In this document: positions 1 to 6,670 of the stretch, one piece after another
How positions within the stretch are numbered: the first letter of the stretch is position 1
Layout: the number at the start of each line of letters is the position of its first letter
Assembly (NCBI GenBank): GCA_031262565.1
Contig: JAISHL010000023.1
Location: forward strand, 1 to 8,395
Source of the DNA: Candidatus Nomurabacteria bacterium
GTDB lineage: Bacteria; Patescibacteriota; Saccharimonadia; Saccharimonadales; Saccharimonadaceae
Direction: 5' to 3'
Length of the DNA stretch: 8,395 bases
The notes under the pieces: generated by a model
What the model was told of the DNA's origin: nothing
The model's database searches: none
The model's input: only the letters and a program-made list of their open reading frames with translations
Program-made: the position numbers and the translations under genes

Positions 1-332
1 CTGATATTGATTATAGTAAACCCCATAACATTCTTGAACGATATTTAGACGATTTGAAGTTTTTGGGATTCTCAACTACTCTGTCTACAAAAGCTTTGGA
101 GGTCATCTTGATGGTAAAACCAAGTAGCAATTCCGAGAAAGGTGATTTTCATTTTATTCGCAAAGATCCCGACGGTTTATACTCCGAGAAAGACGGTTGG
201 GGTAGTATGCCACATCGCACAACAGATATAAACGAACATCTAGGATACAGAGCAATTGAAACTGTCCGTTTTGAAAAATCAATCAAAAAATCCCACATTT
301 TTATCCCGCAAAGCACAAAGGATAACTCGTAG
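1..332 (+). CDS. Partial protein, paralogue of the next gene (putative papain/NlpC-like fold), 5' end outside window
   Basis: The frame is open from the left edge (first full codon at 3) to a TAG at 330-332, giving the last 109 residues of a longer protein. The visible part contains FHFIRKDPDGLYSEKDGW, which closely matches VHIVRRDADGGYSEKNGW in the next gene. A preceding amphipathic stretch (ILERYLDDLKFLGF, then a hydrophobic VILMVK strand) also lines up with that gene. The H..R.D.DG pattern followed by a Lys-Gly-rich turn recalls uncharacterised proteins thought to have a Cys-His papain/NlpC-like fold. The Cys-bearing N-terminal half would lie before the window, so catalysis cannot be judged here. 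A TTG at 54 is in frame, but the matching residues before it argue against it as the start. The stop is followed 4 nt later by the next ATG, so the two are probably co-transcribed. Function unknown. Confidence 0.7.
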   Translation, partial: DIDYSKPHNILERYLDDLKFLGFSTTLSTKALEVILMVKPSSNSEKGDFHFIRKDPDGLYSEKDGWGSMPHRTTDINEHLGYRAIETVRFEKSIKKSHIFIPQSTKDNS

Positions 333-336
333 TTTT

Positions 337-882
337 ATGAATAATACTGTAAACGCAATGTTGCAATCCGTCAGAAGTCATCAATATCCGATGAATTTTG
401 ACGAGTCTCTATGGCGATATAAACAAAATCCCGAATTGCAAACCGACACGAATTGTTTTCTTTATGGATTTGGTATAGATGTGCCAGTTAAAGATCATAA
501 ATTTGGCTACCCCGGCACGGCAACTTCCCCATATCACATACCTTACAATTGGGATCAAAGTTGCGATCAGCAGGTTATTGAAAGAATCAAAAAGGATGCC
601 GAATTTTACGGTTTTACTACGACGACGGCGATTGGCGCATTACAACTGGTCGTAATGGTGAAACATCGCCTAAATTTTCTACATGACACCAATGATGGAA
701 TCCGCGACGTTCATATCGTGCGACGCGACGCCGACGGAGGTTATTCTGAGAAAAACGGCTGGAATCAAAACGAGGACGCGCTATTGCCAAGGCGAGTTGA
801 ATTCCCCGACGGAATAAAATCAGGCGCTCAACATGGCGGTTATACTATTCTTGATGTTTTGAATTTTGAGCCGACATTCTGA
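337..882 (+). CDS. Uncharacterised protein with NC...H motifs, putative papain/NlpC-like cysteine hydrolase
   Basis: This 181-residue soluble protein has no signal peptide or membrane segment. I chose the ATG at 337, 4 nt after the previous stop. The frame extends upstream to a start at 256, but that would overlap the previous gene by 77 nt. Residues 38-44 read TNCFLYG, with Cys40 a candidate nucleophile. Residues 125-142 read VHIVRRDADGGYSEKNGW, with His126 a candidate general base and Asp131/Asp133 nearby. A hydrophobic strand (LQLVVMVK, 102-109) precedes the His, as expected for the central sheet of a papain/NlpC fold. The C-terminal two thirds is paralogous to the preceding gene, but has an extra loop before the His motif and a longer segment after the GW. 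From memory, the NC[YF]..[AG] plus H..R.D.DG.(W/Y)S.K combination occurs in unstudied bacterial and giant-virus proteins. Enzyme activity and substrate are inference only. Confidence 0.72.
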   Translation: MNNTVNAMLQSVRSHQYPMNFDESLWRYKQNPELQTDTNCFLYGFGIDVPVKDHKFGYPGTATSPYHIPYNWDQSCDQQVIERIKKDAEFYGFTTTTAIGALQLVVMVKHRLNFLHDTNDGIRDVHIVRRDADGGYSEKNGWNQNEDALLPRRVEFPDGIKSGAQHGGYTILDVLNFEPTF

Positions 883-886
883 TATT

Positions 887-915
887 TTGTGAACATTTAT
901 AAAATCTGTTATAAT
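887..915 (+). promoter_or_regulatory. Promoter of rplY (sigma-70 type, extended -10)
   Basis: A TTGTGA -35-like hexamer at 887-892 lies 17 bp before a perfect TATAAT at 910-915. The -10 is extended by TG at 907-908 (TGTTATAAT). Transcription would begin near 922, leaving a leader of about 18 nt that contains the AAGGAGGA ribosome binding site at 929-936, just before the ATG at 940. The element starts 4 nt after the preceding stop codon, so L25 need not depend on the upstream genes. Confidence 0.75.
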
Positions 916-939
916 GTTTTGGAAATATAAGGAGGAAAA

Positions 940-1617
940 ATGTCAGATAAGATTAAATTAGTCACACAAGATCGCGAAGCTACTGGTAAAAAAGTGGCAA
1001 AACTACGCAAAGAAGGCATGGTGCCAGGGGTGATTTACGGATCGGAATTTAAGCCAAAGAATGTGCAGTTTTTACAGCAAGATGCGCAAAGTGCAGTCAA
1101 TAAAGCTGGTTTTCACTCACCAGTCGAGCTGGAATTGGGTGGCAAAAAACAAACCGCTCTCATTAAATCGGTTGATTATGCGCCAGCTAAACGCGACATC
1201 ACACACGTCAGTTTCCAAGCCGTGCGAGCCAGCGAAGTTGTAACGACCGAAGTTCCACTAAAGATCATCAACGAAGACGAATCGGCGACTAAAAAAGCTG
1301 GATTGATCATTTTGCCTGCGCTTGAAGAAGTGAGCGTAAAGGCAAAAGTTTCCGATTTGCCAGAGAAAATCGAATTGGATGCGACTGATTTGAATGAAGC
1401 GGGCGACAAATTGACGCTCGGCGACGCAAAATTGCCAAAGGGCGTTGAAATTGTTGATTTTGACGCAGAAATTGTCGTTGCGACAGTCTATGAACCAGCC
1501 GCACTTGAAGCTAAAAACGCTGCCGCCGATGCAGAAGCTGATGCGGAGCGCGCAGACGGAACTGATGAAACCGCCGCCGAAAACGTGCCGAGCGAGCAAG
1601 AAGAAAAGGCTGAATAA
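940..1617 (+). CDS. rplY: 50S ribosomal protein L25/CTC (general stress protein Ctc type)
   Basis: L25 binds 5S rRNA in the central protuberance of the 50S subunit. This 225-residue protein is the long two-domain CTC/TL5 form. The N-terminal 5S-binding domain spans about residues 1-92, with R.EG.VPGVIYG at 23-34 and DITHVSFQAV at 86-95. A beta-rich CTC domain follows at about 95-185 (VPLKIINEDES, then GLIILPALEEVSVKA). The tail from about 187 is rich in Ala, Glu and Asp and looks disordered, as is common in this family. The start is firm: AAGGAGGA lies at 929-936, 3-4 nt before the ATG, and a strong promoter is immediately upstream. An intrinsic terminator follows the stop, so the gene is probably monocistronic. 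Length is normal for a CTC-type L25. Confidence 0.95.
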   Translation: MSDKIKLVTQDREATGKKVAKLRKEGMVPGVIYGSEFKPKNVQFLQQDAQSAVNKAGFHSPVELELGGKKQTALIKSVDYAPAKRDITHVSFQAVRASEVVTTEVPLKIINEDESATKKAGLIILPALEEVSVKAKVSDLPEKIELDATDLNEAGDKLTLGDAKLPKGVEIVDFDAEIVVATVYEPAALEAKNAAADAEADAERADGTDETAAENVPSEQEEKAE

Positions 1618-1649
1618 TTATCCTATATAAAATCTATCGGGAAGAATTG

Positions 1650-1683
1650 GCGCCAGTATATACAACTGGCGCTTTTTATTTTT
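1650..1683 (+). terminator. Rho-independent terminator of rplY
   Basis: A perfect 8-bp stem GCGCCAGT (1650-1657) / ACTGGCGC (1665-1672) encloses a 7-nt loop. It is followed at once by TTTTTATTTTT at 1673-1683. It lies 32 nt after the rplY stop and is oriented to end that transcript before it runs into the convergent ABC exporter gene. The T-run is on the + strand only, so this is not an efficient terminator for the opposite gene. Confidence 0.88.
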
Positions 1684-1711
1684 CTTAGCACGAAAAAATT
1701 TTATATTGCAT

Positions 1712-1749
1712 AAAATCTCACCCGAAAAACATTGCGACGCGGAGATTTT
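1712..1749 (-). terminator. Possible weak terminator of the ABC exporter operon
   Basis: AAAATCTC (1712-1719) and GAGATTTT (1742-1749) are perfect 8-bp inverted repeats around a 22-nt loop. Read on the - strand, the hairpin begins at the last base of the exporter stop codon, and its 3' arm ends in TTTT. The AT-rich stem and long loop make it weak, and no better candidate is visible before the rplY terminator. Because both ends are A/T-rich it could act to some degree in either direction. Confidence 0.35.
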
Positions 1750-3545
1750 TATTCTTCAATCACGCCAGTTTGCCGATTCCAAAGTCGCGAATAAACGCCA
1801 GTTTTCTCAATCAACTCCGCGTGCGTGCCGTCTTCAATAATCTTGCCGTCTTGCATGACTAAAATTCTATCAAGCTCCGCGACCGTCGACAAACGATGTG
1901 CAATAATAATCGACGTGCGCCCTTTCATGAGATTTTTCAATGCGTCTTGAATCATTTTTTCGCTCTCCGTATCAAGCGCCGAAGTCGCCTCATCCATAAT
2001 TAAAATCGGTGCATCTTTCAAAATTGCCCGAGCAATCGCAACGCGCTGGCGTTGACCACCAGACAATTTTACGCCACGTTCGCCTGTTAAAGTATCAAAA
2101 CCTTTCGGCAATTTTTCAATAAAATCCAACGCATTGGCGAGCTTGGCGGCGTGACGAACTTCATCTATACTTGCATTTAATTTTCCATATTTGATATTAT
2201 CGGCGATCGACCTGTGAAATAGCAACGGCTCTTGCGGAACATACGCGATATTCTTACGCAAAGACTCCTGCGTTACGTCAGAGATATTTTGCCCATCAAT
2301 CGTAATTGCCCCGTTCGTTACATCGGCAAATCTGAGCAATAGTTTCGTCAAAGTCGTTTTGCCCGAGCCAGAATGCCCGACCAAACCAACGCGCTGTCCC
2401 GCTGGAATGCGTAAATTAAAATCGCGAAATAGTTCTTCGGTCGTGTCGGAATGATGAAAATTCACATGGTCAAAATCAACCTCGCCGCGCGAAACCACTA
2501 AGTCTGGCGCATCGGCAATATTTTTAACAGCGACAGGCGCATCCAAAATCAGTGTCATTTCCTGCGCGTCGCCAAACACGCGATTCATGTCTTTCAAAAT
2601 ATTATTAAAGCTCCATAGCTGCGACCAAATTTGCAACATATAAGTCACCGCCAAAACCAGCGTTCCGATCGACACGCCGAACCACGCATTTCCGCCAACC
2701 AAAAAGATAAATGTGGCAATTGCGATCAGCGACAAAAATCCGCCAAAACCAATTCCCTGCATGAAAAATCGGCGCATTTCTTGCATGACATATTTCTGCC
2801 ATTTCGCCACGCGTTTCTCATAAAGTTTATATTCGTAATCCTCGTGCGCATAACTTTTCGTCGCGGCAATATTTATCATAACGTCAGCGAGCTGTCCAGT
2901 AATTTCACTATCCGACTCGGCTTCTTTTTTGACAATTTCGCTAGTTTTTCGGAAAGTTAAAATTGCAAAAAACATAAAACCAATCACCAAAATCGCCAAA
3001 ACCAACGTAAACTCTGGCAATTGCGAACCTAAAATTGCGAATGTCAAAATCAACGTTGACGCAAGCGGTAGAATCGTCCAAAAAATACAGTCCATCAACC
3101 GCTCATAACTACTGACAAAACGCTTCAACTGCGAAACCAGACTTCCGCCAAATTTATCACTATGAAAACTCATGGATTGATCTGCGAGTTTTGAAAAACA
3201 TTTTTTATGCAGACGCTCGATAGATACGACTTCGCTTTTCCAGCCGATGCGCATGTTAATTCGTTTTAGCAAAACTTCACCAACGATCATTGAGATAATA
3301 TAGCCAACGATATAAGGCCAAAATACCGCCCAAACTTCATCTTTTACGGGTGGGTTTGTTGTCAAAATATTGATCACCGATGACATCAGCCAACCCGGCA
3401 AAAACGTCGCCAAAAAATACGCCAGCGGTGTCGTGATTAAAATCGGCAAATTATACCGCCAATTGGCGCGCATTTCCTGCCAATAATAATGCCACGTGCG
3501 TAGCGCGGTTGATGGGAGCTTGAGAGTGGATTGCTTTTTTGTCAT
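1749..3545 (-). CDS. ABC-type multidrug/lipid exporter, fused membrane and ATPase domains
   Basis: This 598-residue half-transporter acts in the cytoplasmic membrane and would function as a dimer, using ATP to export a substrate that cannot be named from sequence. The N-terminal membrane domain (about 30-320) has roughly six hydrophobic segments, clearest near 32-60, 70-92, 153-173, 178-197, 263-283 and 286-306. The nucleotide-binding domain (about 350-590) is intact: Walker A GHSGSGKTT at 390-398, Q-loop Gln438, signature LSGGQ at 494-498, Walker B ILIMDE at 514-519 with catalytic Glu519, D-loop SALD at 522-525 and H-loop His550. No site is degenerate, so a homodimer is possible. The start ATG overlaps the TGA of the upstream restriction endonuclease (ATGA, 3542-3545). 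TGAGG lies 5 nt before the ATG. No promoter was seen directly upstream, so it probably depends on the tRNA/restriction-modification transcript. Confidence 0.93.
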   Translation of the reverse strand: MTKKQSTLKLPSTALRTWHYYWQEMRANWRYNLPILITTPLAYFLATFLPGWLMSSVINILTTNPPVKDEVWAVFWPYIVGYIISMIVGEVLLKRINMRIGWKSEVVSIERLHKKCFSKLADQSMSFHSDKFGGSLVSQLKRFVSSYERLMDCIFWTILPLASTLILTFAILGSQLPEFTLVLAILVIGFMFFAILTFRKTSEIVKKEAESDSEITGQLADVMINIAATKSYAHEDYEYKLYEKRVAKWQKYVMQEMRRFFMQGIGFGGFLSLIAIATFIFLVGGNAWFGVSIGTLVLAVTYMLQIWSQLWSFNNILKDMNRVFGDAQEMTLILDAPVAVKNIADAPDLVVSRGEVDFDHVNFHHSDTTEELFRDFNLRIPAGQRVGLVGHSGSGKTTLTKLLLRFADVTNGAITIDGQNISDVTQESLRKNIAYVPQEPLLFHRSIADNIKYGKLNASIDEVRHAAKLANALDFIEKLPKGFDTLTGERGVKLSGGQRQRVAIARAILKDAPILIMDEATSALDTESEKMIQDALKNLMKGRTSIIIAHRLSTVAELDRILVMQDGKIIEDGTHAELIEKTGVYSRLWNRQTGVIEE

Positions 3546-4618
3546 AAAAACCTCAATTGTATATTTAAGTTCATAAACTGCTCGCCGTATTTTTCATAAA
3601 TTGAACCGTAATTGTGGCGAGAACTGGACGGCGAATCAAATTTAATATTGCGATATAAATAATCCTTAAAAGCATCTTTATCAAGTAGCGTAAAACAGAC
3701 TAAATCGCCATCATTTTTCGCAATAATACAACCGCCATTTATTTCTTTGCCGTCCCATAAAGTGGTCGGCATCATGCCGAGGGCAATCGCACAAATAAAC
3801 TCTTTTATCTTATATTCAACTTCTTTTTCGGTTGTTCCAAACGACAATAATGGCAAAACTTGTTTTACTAAACTTGGCAAATCGCTTTTTCCGCTTGTCG
3901 TATAATAAACGAATAATAATTGAGCGACAATTTCTGGCAAATTATAATCTATTAAACGCAAGTTTTGCTTAAATGTTTCGTCCGCCATATCGGAATAAAC
4001 AAACTTCCCGCCATTATTTCGCACCACCTCAACTCGTTTCATAATTTTCGCCGTGCCGTCAATCTCGTTTATTTCTTCGGCATCACCAGAAAAATTATCT
4101 AACTTAAAAACAAAATTGGTTGCTTGGCTTGTATTTAACAGAGTTGGTTTTGCTCCAATCATAGATTTAATCGTAAAACCTTGCTTTTTCGCTCCGCTAC
4201 GGAAAAATGCACCCGAATCATTTACATACGGAATATCTGCCTCCATAACAATATCGGCTTTAATTGTAGCGTTCGCTTTAACAGCATCTAATTCCAAGTC
4301 GCTCATAATTTTGTCAGCGATAGGTATTGAAAAACTGTGTCCGCTTCCATTTTGTATTTCGCTTAATAATGTTTTTGTGTCAGCGGGGTTTAGCGAGAGT
4401 TGTTTTTTTAACTTTCCGTCTATAAAAAGTGCGATTCTAGGCTCTGTTATATCATATGCCGCCTCACCATATACCGACAGTAAAAACAATCTCAAGACAT
4501 TTATAAACTCATTGCGTGAGTTTAATCGTATATCGGCGACAGGTATTTTTCTATCGTTTAAGATTTTTACAGCGGTGTATAATTCGCCCCACTCGCCTTT
4601 ATTGTAAGTTCTAGGCAT
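3542..4618 (-). CDS. HpaII-family type II restriction endonuclease
   Basis: The 358-residue protein matches the HpaII restriction endonuclease family from memory (RE_HpaII; I recall the prototype as the same length). Recognisable blocks are the N-terminal KGEWGELY (7-14), a central GFTIKSMIGAKPTLLNTSQATNF stretch (147-169, with Lys151 a candidate catalytic residue after Asp122), and the C-terminal FDSPSSSRHNYG (327-338) followed by NLNIQLRF. HpaII cuts unmethylated CCGG; the same specificity here is inferred from family. The gene follows its cognate-type methyltransferase with an 8-nt overlap (ATGCCTAG), and AAAGGGGG lies about 6 nt before the ATG inside the methyltransferase gene. Such overlap ties nuclease translation to methyltransferase translation. 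Hand-counted lines are about 28-42% GC, lower than the exporter or yebC, which fits horizontal acquisition. No frameshift or missing terminus is seen, so it is probably active. Confidence 0.9.
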   Translation of the reverse strand: MPRTYNKGEWGELYTAVKILNDRKIPVADIRLNSRNEFINVLRLFLLSVYGEAAYDITEPRIALFIDGKLKKQLSLNPADTKTLLSEIQNGSGHSFSIPIADKIMSDLELDAVKANATIKADIVMEADIPYVNDSGAFFRSGAKKQGFTIKSMIGAKPTLLNTSQATNFVFKLDNFSGDAEEINEIDGTAKIMKRVEVVRNNGGKFVYSDMADETFKQNLRLIDYNLPEIVAQLLFVYYTTSGKSDLPSLVKQVLPLLSFGTTEKEVEYKIKEFICAIALGMMPTTLWDGKEINGGCIIAKNDGDLVCFTLLDKDAFKDYLYRNIKFDSPSSSRHNYGSIYEKYGEQFMNLNIQLRFL

Positions 4619-5537
4619 TTTTCGCCCCCTTTCTCAATTCCTTGACAATTTCTTGGGCAACCGCTTGAATAGCGGGAACGGCTACGGAGTTTCCGAGTTG
4701 TTTCATCGCTTGAACTTCGGAAACTGGGAACTCAAAATTATCGGGAAAACCCTGCATTCTTTTACCCTCTTTAGAATAAATGCGTCGCACTTCGCCGTCA
4801 ACAAGATATGAGTCCCAGTTTCGGCGATCGTTTATATTTGAACCACGACCGCCAACTCTTAGCGTAAAACCAATCTCTTTATTAACTTTTGCTCCGTCAA
4901 AAACATCGCTCATTGTCATTTTTTTGCCAGTTGGTTCTGGAAAAATAAAATGATAGTCTTTTGGTTTATCTCTGAAGCCAACCATATAAAGCCGAGGGCG
5001 GTGTTGCGGTAAACCAAAATCGGACGCTCTTACAATTTTGTAGTCAAAAGAATAGCCGATTTCTCGCAAAACTCGCTCAATAGTTTTAATTGTTTCGCCG
5101 TTATTATGATTTAATAGTCCACGGACATTTTCAAGAAAAAATGCTCTCGGTTTTTTCGTTTTTAATATCTCTGCGACATTAAAAAACAAAGTTCCGCGAG
5201 TATCTTCAAAACCTTTCTTAAAGCCCGCTTGTGAAAACGGTTGACACGGAAAACCGCCAGTTAAAACATCGTGGTCGGGTATATCGTTCGGGTCAACCTT
5301 AGTTATATCACCAGCGAAAAGCGGAGTTGAGAATAATTTGCCACCGTCAAGACTGTTTTTTGCGGTTTTTGTCTCAAAAAGTTTCGGGGAAATCTTTTTA
5401 TAATTTGCTTCGTAAGTTTTTCGTGCGGCGTCGTCCCATTCGGACGCAAAAACACAATCTCCGCCAGCATTATGAAAAGCCATATGAAACCCTCCAATTC
5501 CAGCGAATAAATCTATAAATTTTACATCATCTGTCAT
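4611..5537 (-). CDS. DNA (cytosine-5) methyltransferase of the HpaII-type restriction-modification pair
   Basis: The 308-residue enzyme transfers a methyl group from S-adenosylmethionine to carbon 5 of cytosine and would protect host sites from the adjacent endonuclease. The motif set is complete: I, DLFAGIGGF (9-17); II, SEWD (32-35); IV, GGFPCQPFSQAG (94-105) with catalytic Cys98; V, RGTLFF (114-119); VI, ENV (136-138); VIII, QHRPR (178-182); IX, near RMQGFP (260-265); X, GNSVAVP (282-288). The target-recognition region between VIII and IX contains RVGGRGSNINDRRNWD (227-242) and is short. CCGG specificity is inferred from the partner, not read from it. The frame continues upstream to 5579, but that part lies inside tRNA-Leu, so I take the ATG at 5537. 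No clear Shine-Dalgarno precedes it, and the start is 12 nt beyond the tRNA CCA end. No control protein (C) gene is present. Confidence 0.93.
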   Translation of the reverse strand: MTDDVKFIDLFAGIGGFHMAFHNAGGDCVFASEWDDAARKTYEANYKKISPKLFETKTAKNSLDGGKLFSTPLFAGDITKVDPNDIPDHDVLTGGFPCQPFSQAGFKKGFEDTRGTLFFNVAEILKTKKPRAFFLENVRGLLNHNNGETIKTIERVLREIGYSFDYKIVRASDFGLPQHRPRLYMVGFRDKPKDYHFIFPEPTGKKMTMSDVFDGAKVNKEIGFTLRVGGRGSNINDRRNWDSYLVDGEVRRIYSKEGKRMQGFPDNFEFPVSEVQAMKQLGNSVAVPAIQAVAQEIVKELRKGAKNA

Positions 5538-5549
5538 ACTAATCTTATC

Positions 5550-5636
5550 TGGTGGGCACGGAGAGACTTGAACTCTCACGTCCTTGCGAACACATGCACC
5601 TCAAGCATGCCTGTCTACCAATTCCAGCACGCGCCC
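5550..5636 (-). tRNA. trnL: tRNA-Leu (anticodon GAG)
   Basis: Read on the - strand, a full class II cloverleaf forms. The acceptor is GGGCGCG/CGTGCCC with discriminator A73 and an encoded CCA at 5552-5550. TG at positions 8-9 is followed by a D-arm containing AATTGGTAGAC. The anticodon stem CATGC/GCATG closes the loop TTGAGGT, giving anticodon GAG for CUC/CUU leucine codons. A long variable arm has a GTTC/GGAC stem, and the T-arm is GAGAG-TTCAAGT-CTCTC. The long variable arm and G/A features agree with leucine identity. It lies 15 nt downstream of tRNA-Pro and 12 nt upstream of the methyltransferase ATG. Confidence 0.95.
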
Positions 5637-5651
5637 ACGGTTTGGAGATTT

Positions 5652-5727
5652 TGGTCGGGGTGATCCGACTTGAACGGACGACCTCAGCGTCCCGAACGCT
5701 GCGCGCTACCAACTGCGCCACACCCCG
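5652..5727 (-). tRNA. trnP: tRNA-Pro (anticodon CGG)
   Basis: On the - strand a 76-nt cloverleaf forms. The acceptor CGGGGTG/CACCCCG has the C1-G72 pair and A73 typical of bacterial proline tRNAs, and CCA is encoded at 5654-5652. The D-arm contains AGTTGGTAGC. The anticodon stem CAGCG/CGCTG closes loop TTCGGGA, giving anticodon CGG for CCG codons. The T-arm carries TTCAAGT. It is the first gene of the tRNA/restriction-modification transcript, with an extended -10 promoter about 40 bp upstream. Confidence 0.96.
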
Positions 5728-5767
5728 ACGGTGCCGATCAAAAATCGCAGCCAAAATTCCAATAAAA

Positions 5768-5776
5768 ATTATACCA
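5768..5776 (-). promoter_or_regulatory. Extended -10 promoter for the tRNA-Pro/tRNA-Leu/R-M operon
   Basis: On the - strand TGGTATAAT occupies 5776-5768, a perfect TATAAT with the TG extension. No convincing -35 hexamer lies 17 bp upstream, which the extended -10 can compensate for. Transcription would start near 5761, about 34 nt before tRNA-Pro. It sits in the 118-bp gap after yebC. No terminator for yebC was seen in this gap, so read-through from yebC is also possible. Confidence 0.6.
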
Positions 5777-5845
5777 CACTTTTACAAAAAATCTGCATGA
5801 ATTATCACAAAATCACATCAAACTTTTCAACAAAAACCCGCGCAA

Positions 5846-6580
5846 CTATTCAACTTCCGCCGTGATATTTGCGTTCGTGCTGACGTTAACAATATCGTCC
5901 AGATCATCGATCGCGTCCAAAATATTCATAACTTTTTGCGCCACAGTCGCATCAGAAATCTCAACTTCTGCGTTCGGCACATATTCTAATCCCGCGTCCA
6001 CAATTTTCAAACCAGCCGCTGTCAGTTTTTCGCGAACACTATGCAAATCTTTCATTTGCGTATAAACCGCAATCTCGCCGTTATTATCAACCATATCCTC
6101 AGCACCAGCGTCAAGCGCCGTCATTAGAATATCGTCAGCGCTTTGCTCGCCCGTCAACTCCAAACGAATTACCCCCTTTCGCGTAAATTGAAACGCCACT
6201 GATCCTGGCTCCGCAATATTACCGCCAAGCTTTGACAAAGTCGAGCGAACCTCTGGAAAAGTTCGGTTGCGATTGTCAGTTGCAGCTTCAATGATAATCC
6301 CGACGCCACCTGGACCGTAAGCCTCGTAAACCACTTCTTCCAGCGCGGCAGCATTTTTGTCGGCAACACGATCAATCGCACGCTGAATATTCGCCGCTGG
6401 CATGTTAGCAGCCTTAGCTTTTTCGATCGCCATAGCCAAGCTCGGATTCATAGTTGGATCAATTCCGCCACGTGCCGCAATCGCAATCATATTTCCAATT
6501 TTTGTAAAAACTGCACCACGTTTTGCGTCGGTTACTGCTTTTTGTCGCTTAGTTGTTGCCCATTTACTGTGTCCAGACAT
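5846..6580 (-). CDS. yebC: YebC/PmpR (TACO1) family translation or transcription factor
   Basis: The 244-residue cytoplasmic protein has the family's expected length and hallmarks: N-terminal MSGHSKWATTKRQKAV; KRGAVFTKIG at 20-29; EAYGPGG at 86-92; TDNRNRT at 101-107; and KLGGNIAEPGSVAF at 117-130. Family members have been described as DNA-binding regulators and, more recently, as ribosome-associated factors that ease translation of difficult stretches such as proline runs; which role applies here cannot be seen. The start is firm: AAAGGA lies 6 nt before the ATG at 6580, and the family's N-terminus begins exactly there. It is divergent from the EamA permease, with its own extended -10 element at 6621-6629. 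It lies 118 bp upstream of tRNA-Pro on the same strand. Confidence 0.96.
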   Translation of the reverse strand: MSGHSKWATTKRQKAVTDAKRGAVFTKIGNMIAIAARGGIDPTMNPSLAMAIEKAKAANMPAANIQRAIDRVADKNAAALEEVVYEAYGPGGVGIIIEAATDNRNRTFPEVRSTLSKLGGNIAEPGSVAFQFTRKGVIRLELTGEQSADDILMTALDAGAEDMVDNNGEIAVYTQMKDLHSVREKLTAAGLKIVDAGLEYVPNAEVEISDATVAQKVMNILDAIDDLDDIVNVSTNANITAEVE

Positions 6581-6620
6581 GAAAATTCCTTTCGTTAAAA
6601 TATTTTCCTTTTATAGAACT

Positions 6621-6629
6621 AATATAACA
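6621..6629 (-). promoter_or_regulatory. Extended -10 promoter of yebC
   Basis: On the - strand TGTTATATT occupies 6629-6621: five of six -10 consensus bases plus the TG extension. Transcription would start near 6614, giving a leader of about 34 nt containing the AAAGGA ribosome binding site. A good -35 is not visible. It is back to back with the permease promoter, with the two -10 hexamers 31 bp apart. Confidence 0.5.
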
Positions 6630-6654
6630 TAAAACGCCTCGTTTTTGTATACTA

Positions 6655-6663
6655 TGTTATAAT
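6655..6663 (+). promoter_or_regulatory. Extended -10 promoter placing the start site at the permease ATG
   Basis: TGTTATAAT occupies 6655-6663. Seven bases separate it from the ATG at 6671, so transcription should start on or within a base or two of the start codon. There is no room for a leader or Shine-Dalgarno. No -35 consensus is visible 17 bp upstream. The same nine bases form the -10 of the rplY promoter. Confidence 0.65.
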
Positions 6664-6670
6664 ATAGCTT

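Noticed and set aside
256..336. A longer start for the second paralogue at 256
   Set aside because: It would overlap 77 nt of the preceding gene, and the extra residues match nothing in the paralogue. The ATG at 337, 4 nt after the stop, fits better.
4053..4607. A 184-codon open frame antisense to the restriction endonuclease
   Set aside because: It has no ribosome binding site and no recognisable motif. The opposite strand is a convincing full-length HpaII-family protein, so this is a shadow frame.
5538..5579. An N-terminal extension of the methyltransferase beginning at 5579
   Set aside because: The extra codons lie inside the T-arm and acceptor stem of tRNA-Leu, and the conserved protein begins at the ATG at 5537.
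5550..5636. An attachment site or integrated element at the tRNA-Leu 3' end
   Set aside because: I saw no second copy of the tRNA 3' segment near the left end of the cassette (about 3545) and no integrase or other mobility gene in the window.
5728..5845. A terminator or small RNA between yebC and tRNA-Pro
   Set aside because: There is a T-rich run after the yebC stop but no stable hairpin before it. Only the tRNA promoter is supported in this gap.
5652..6580. A functional link between yebC (proline-stall relief in some bacteria) and the neighbouring tRNA-Pro
   Set aside because: The adjacency is suggestive, but the tRNA has its own promoter and nothing in the sequence connects the two.
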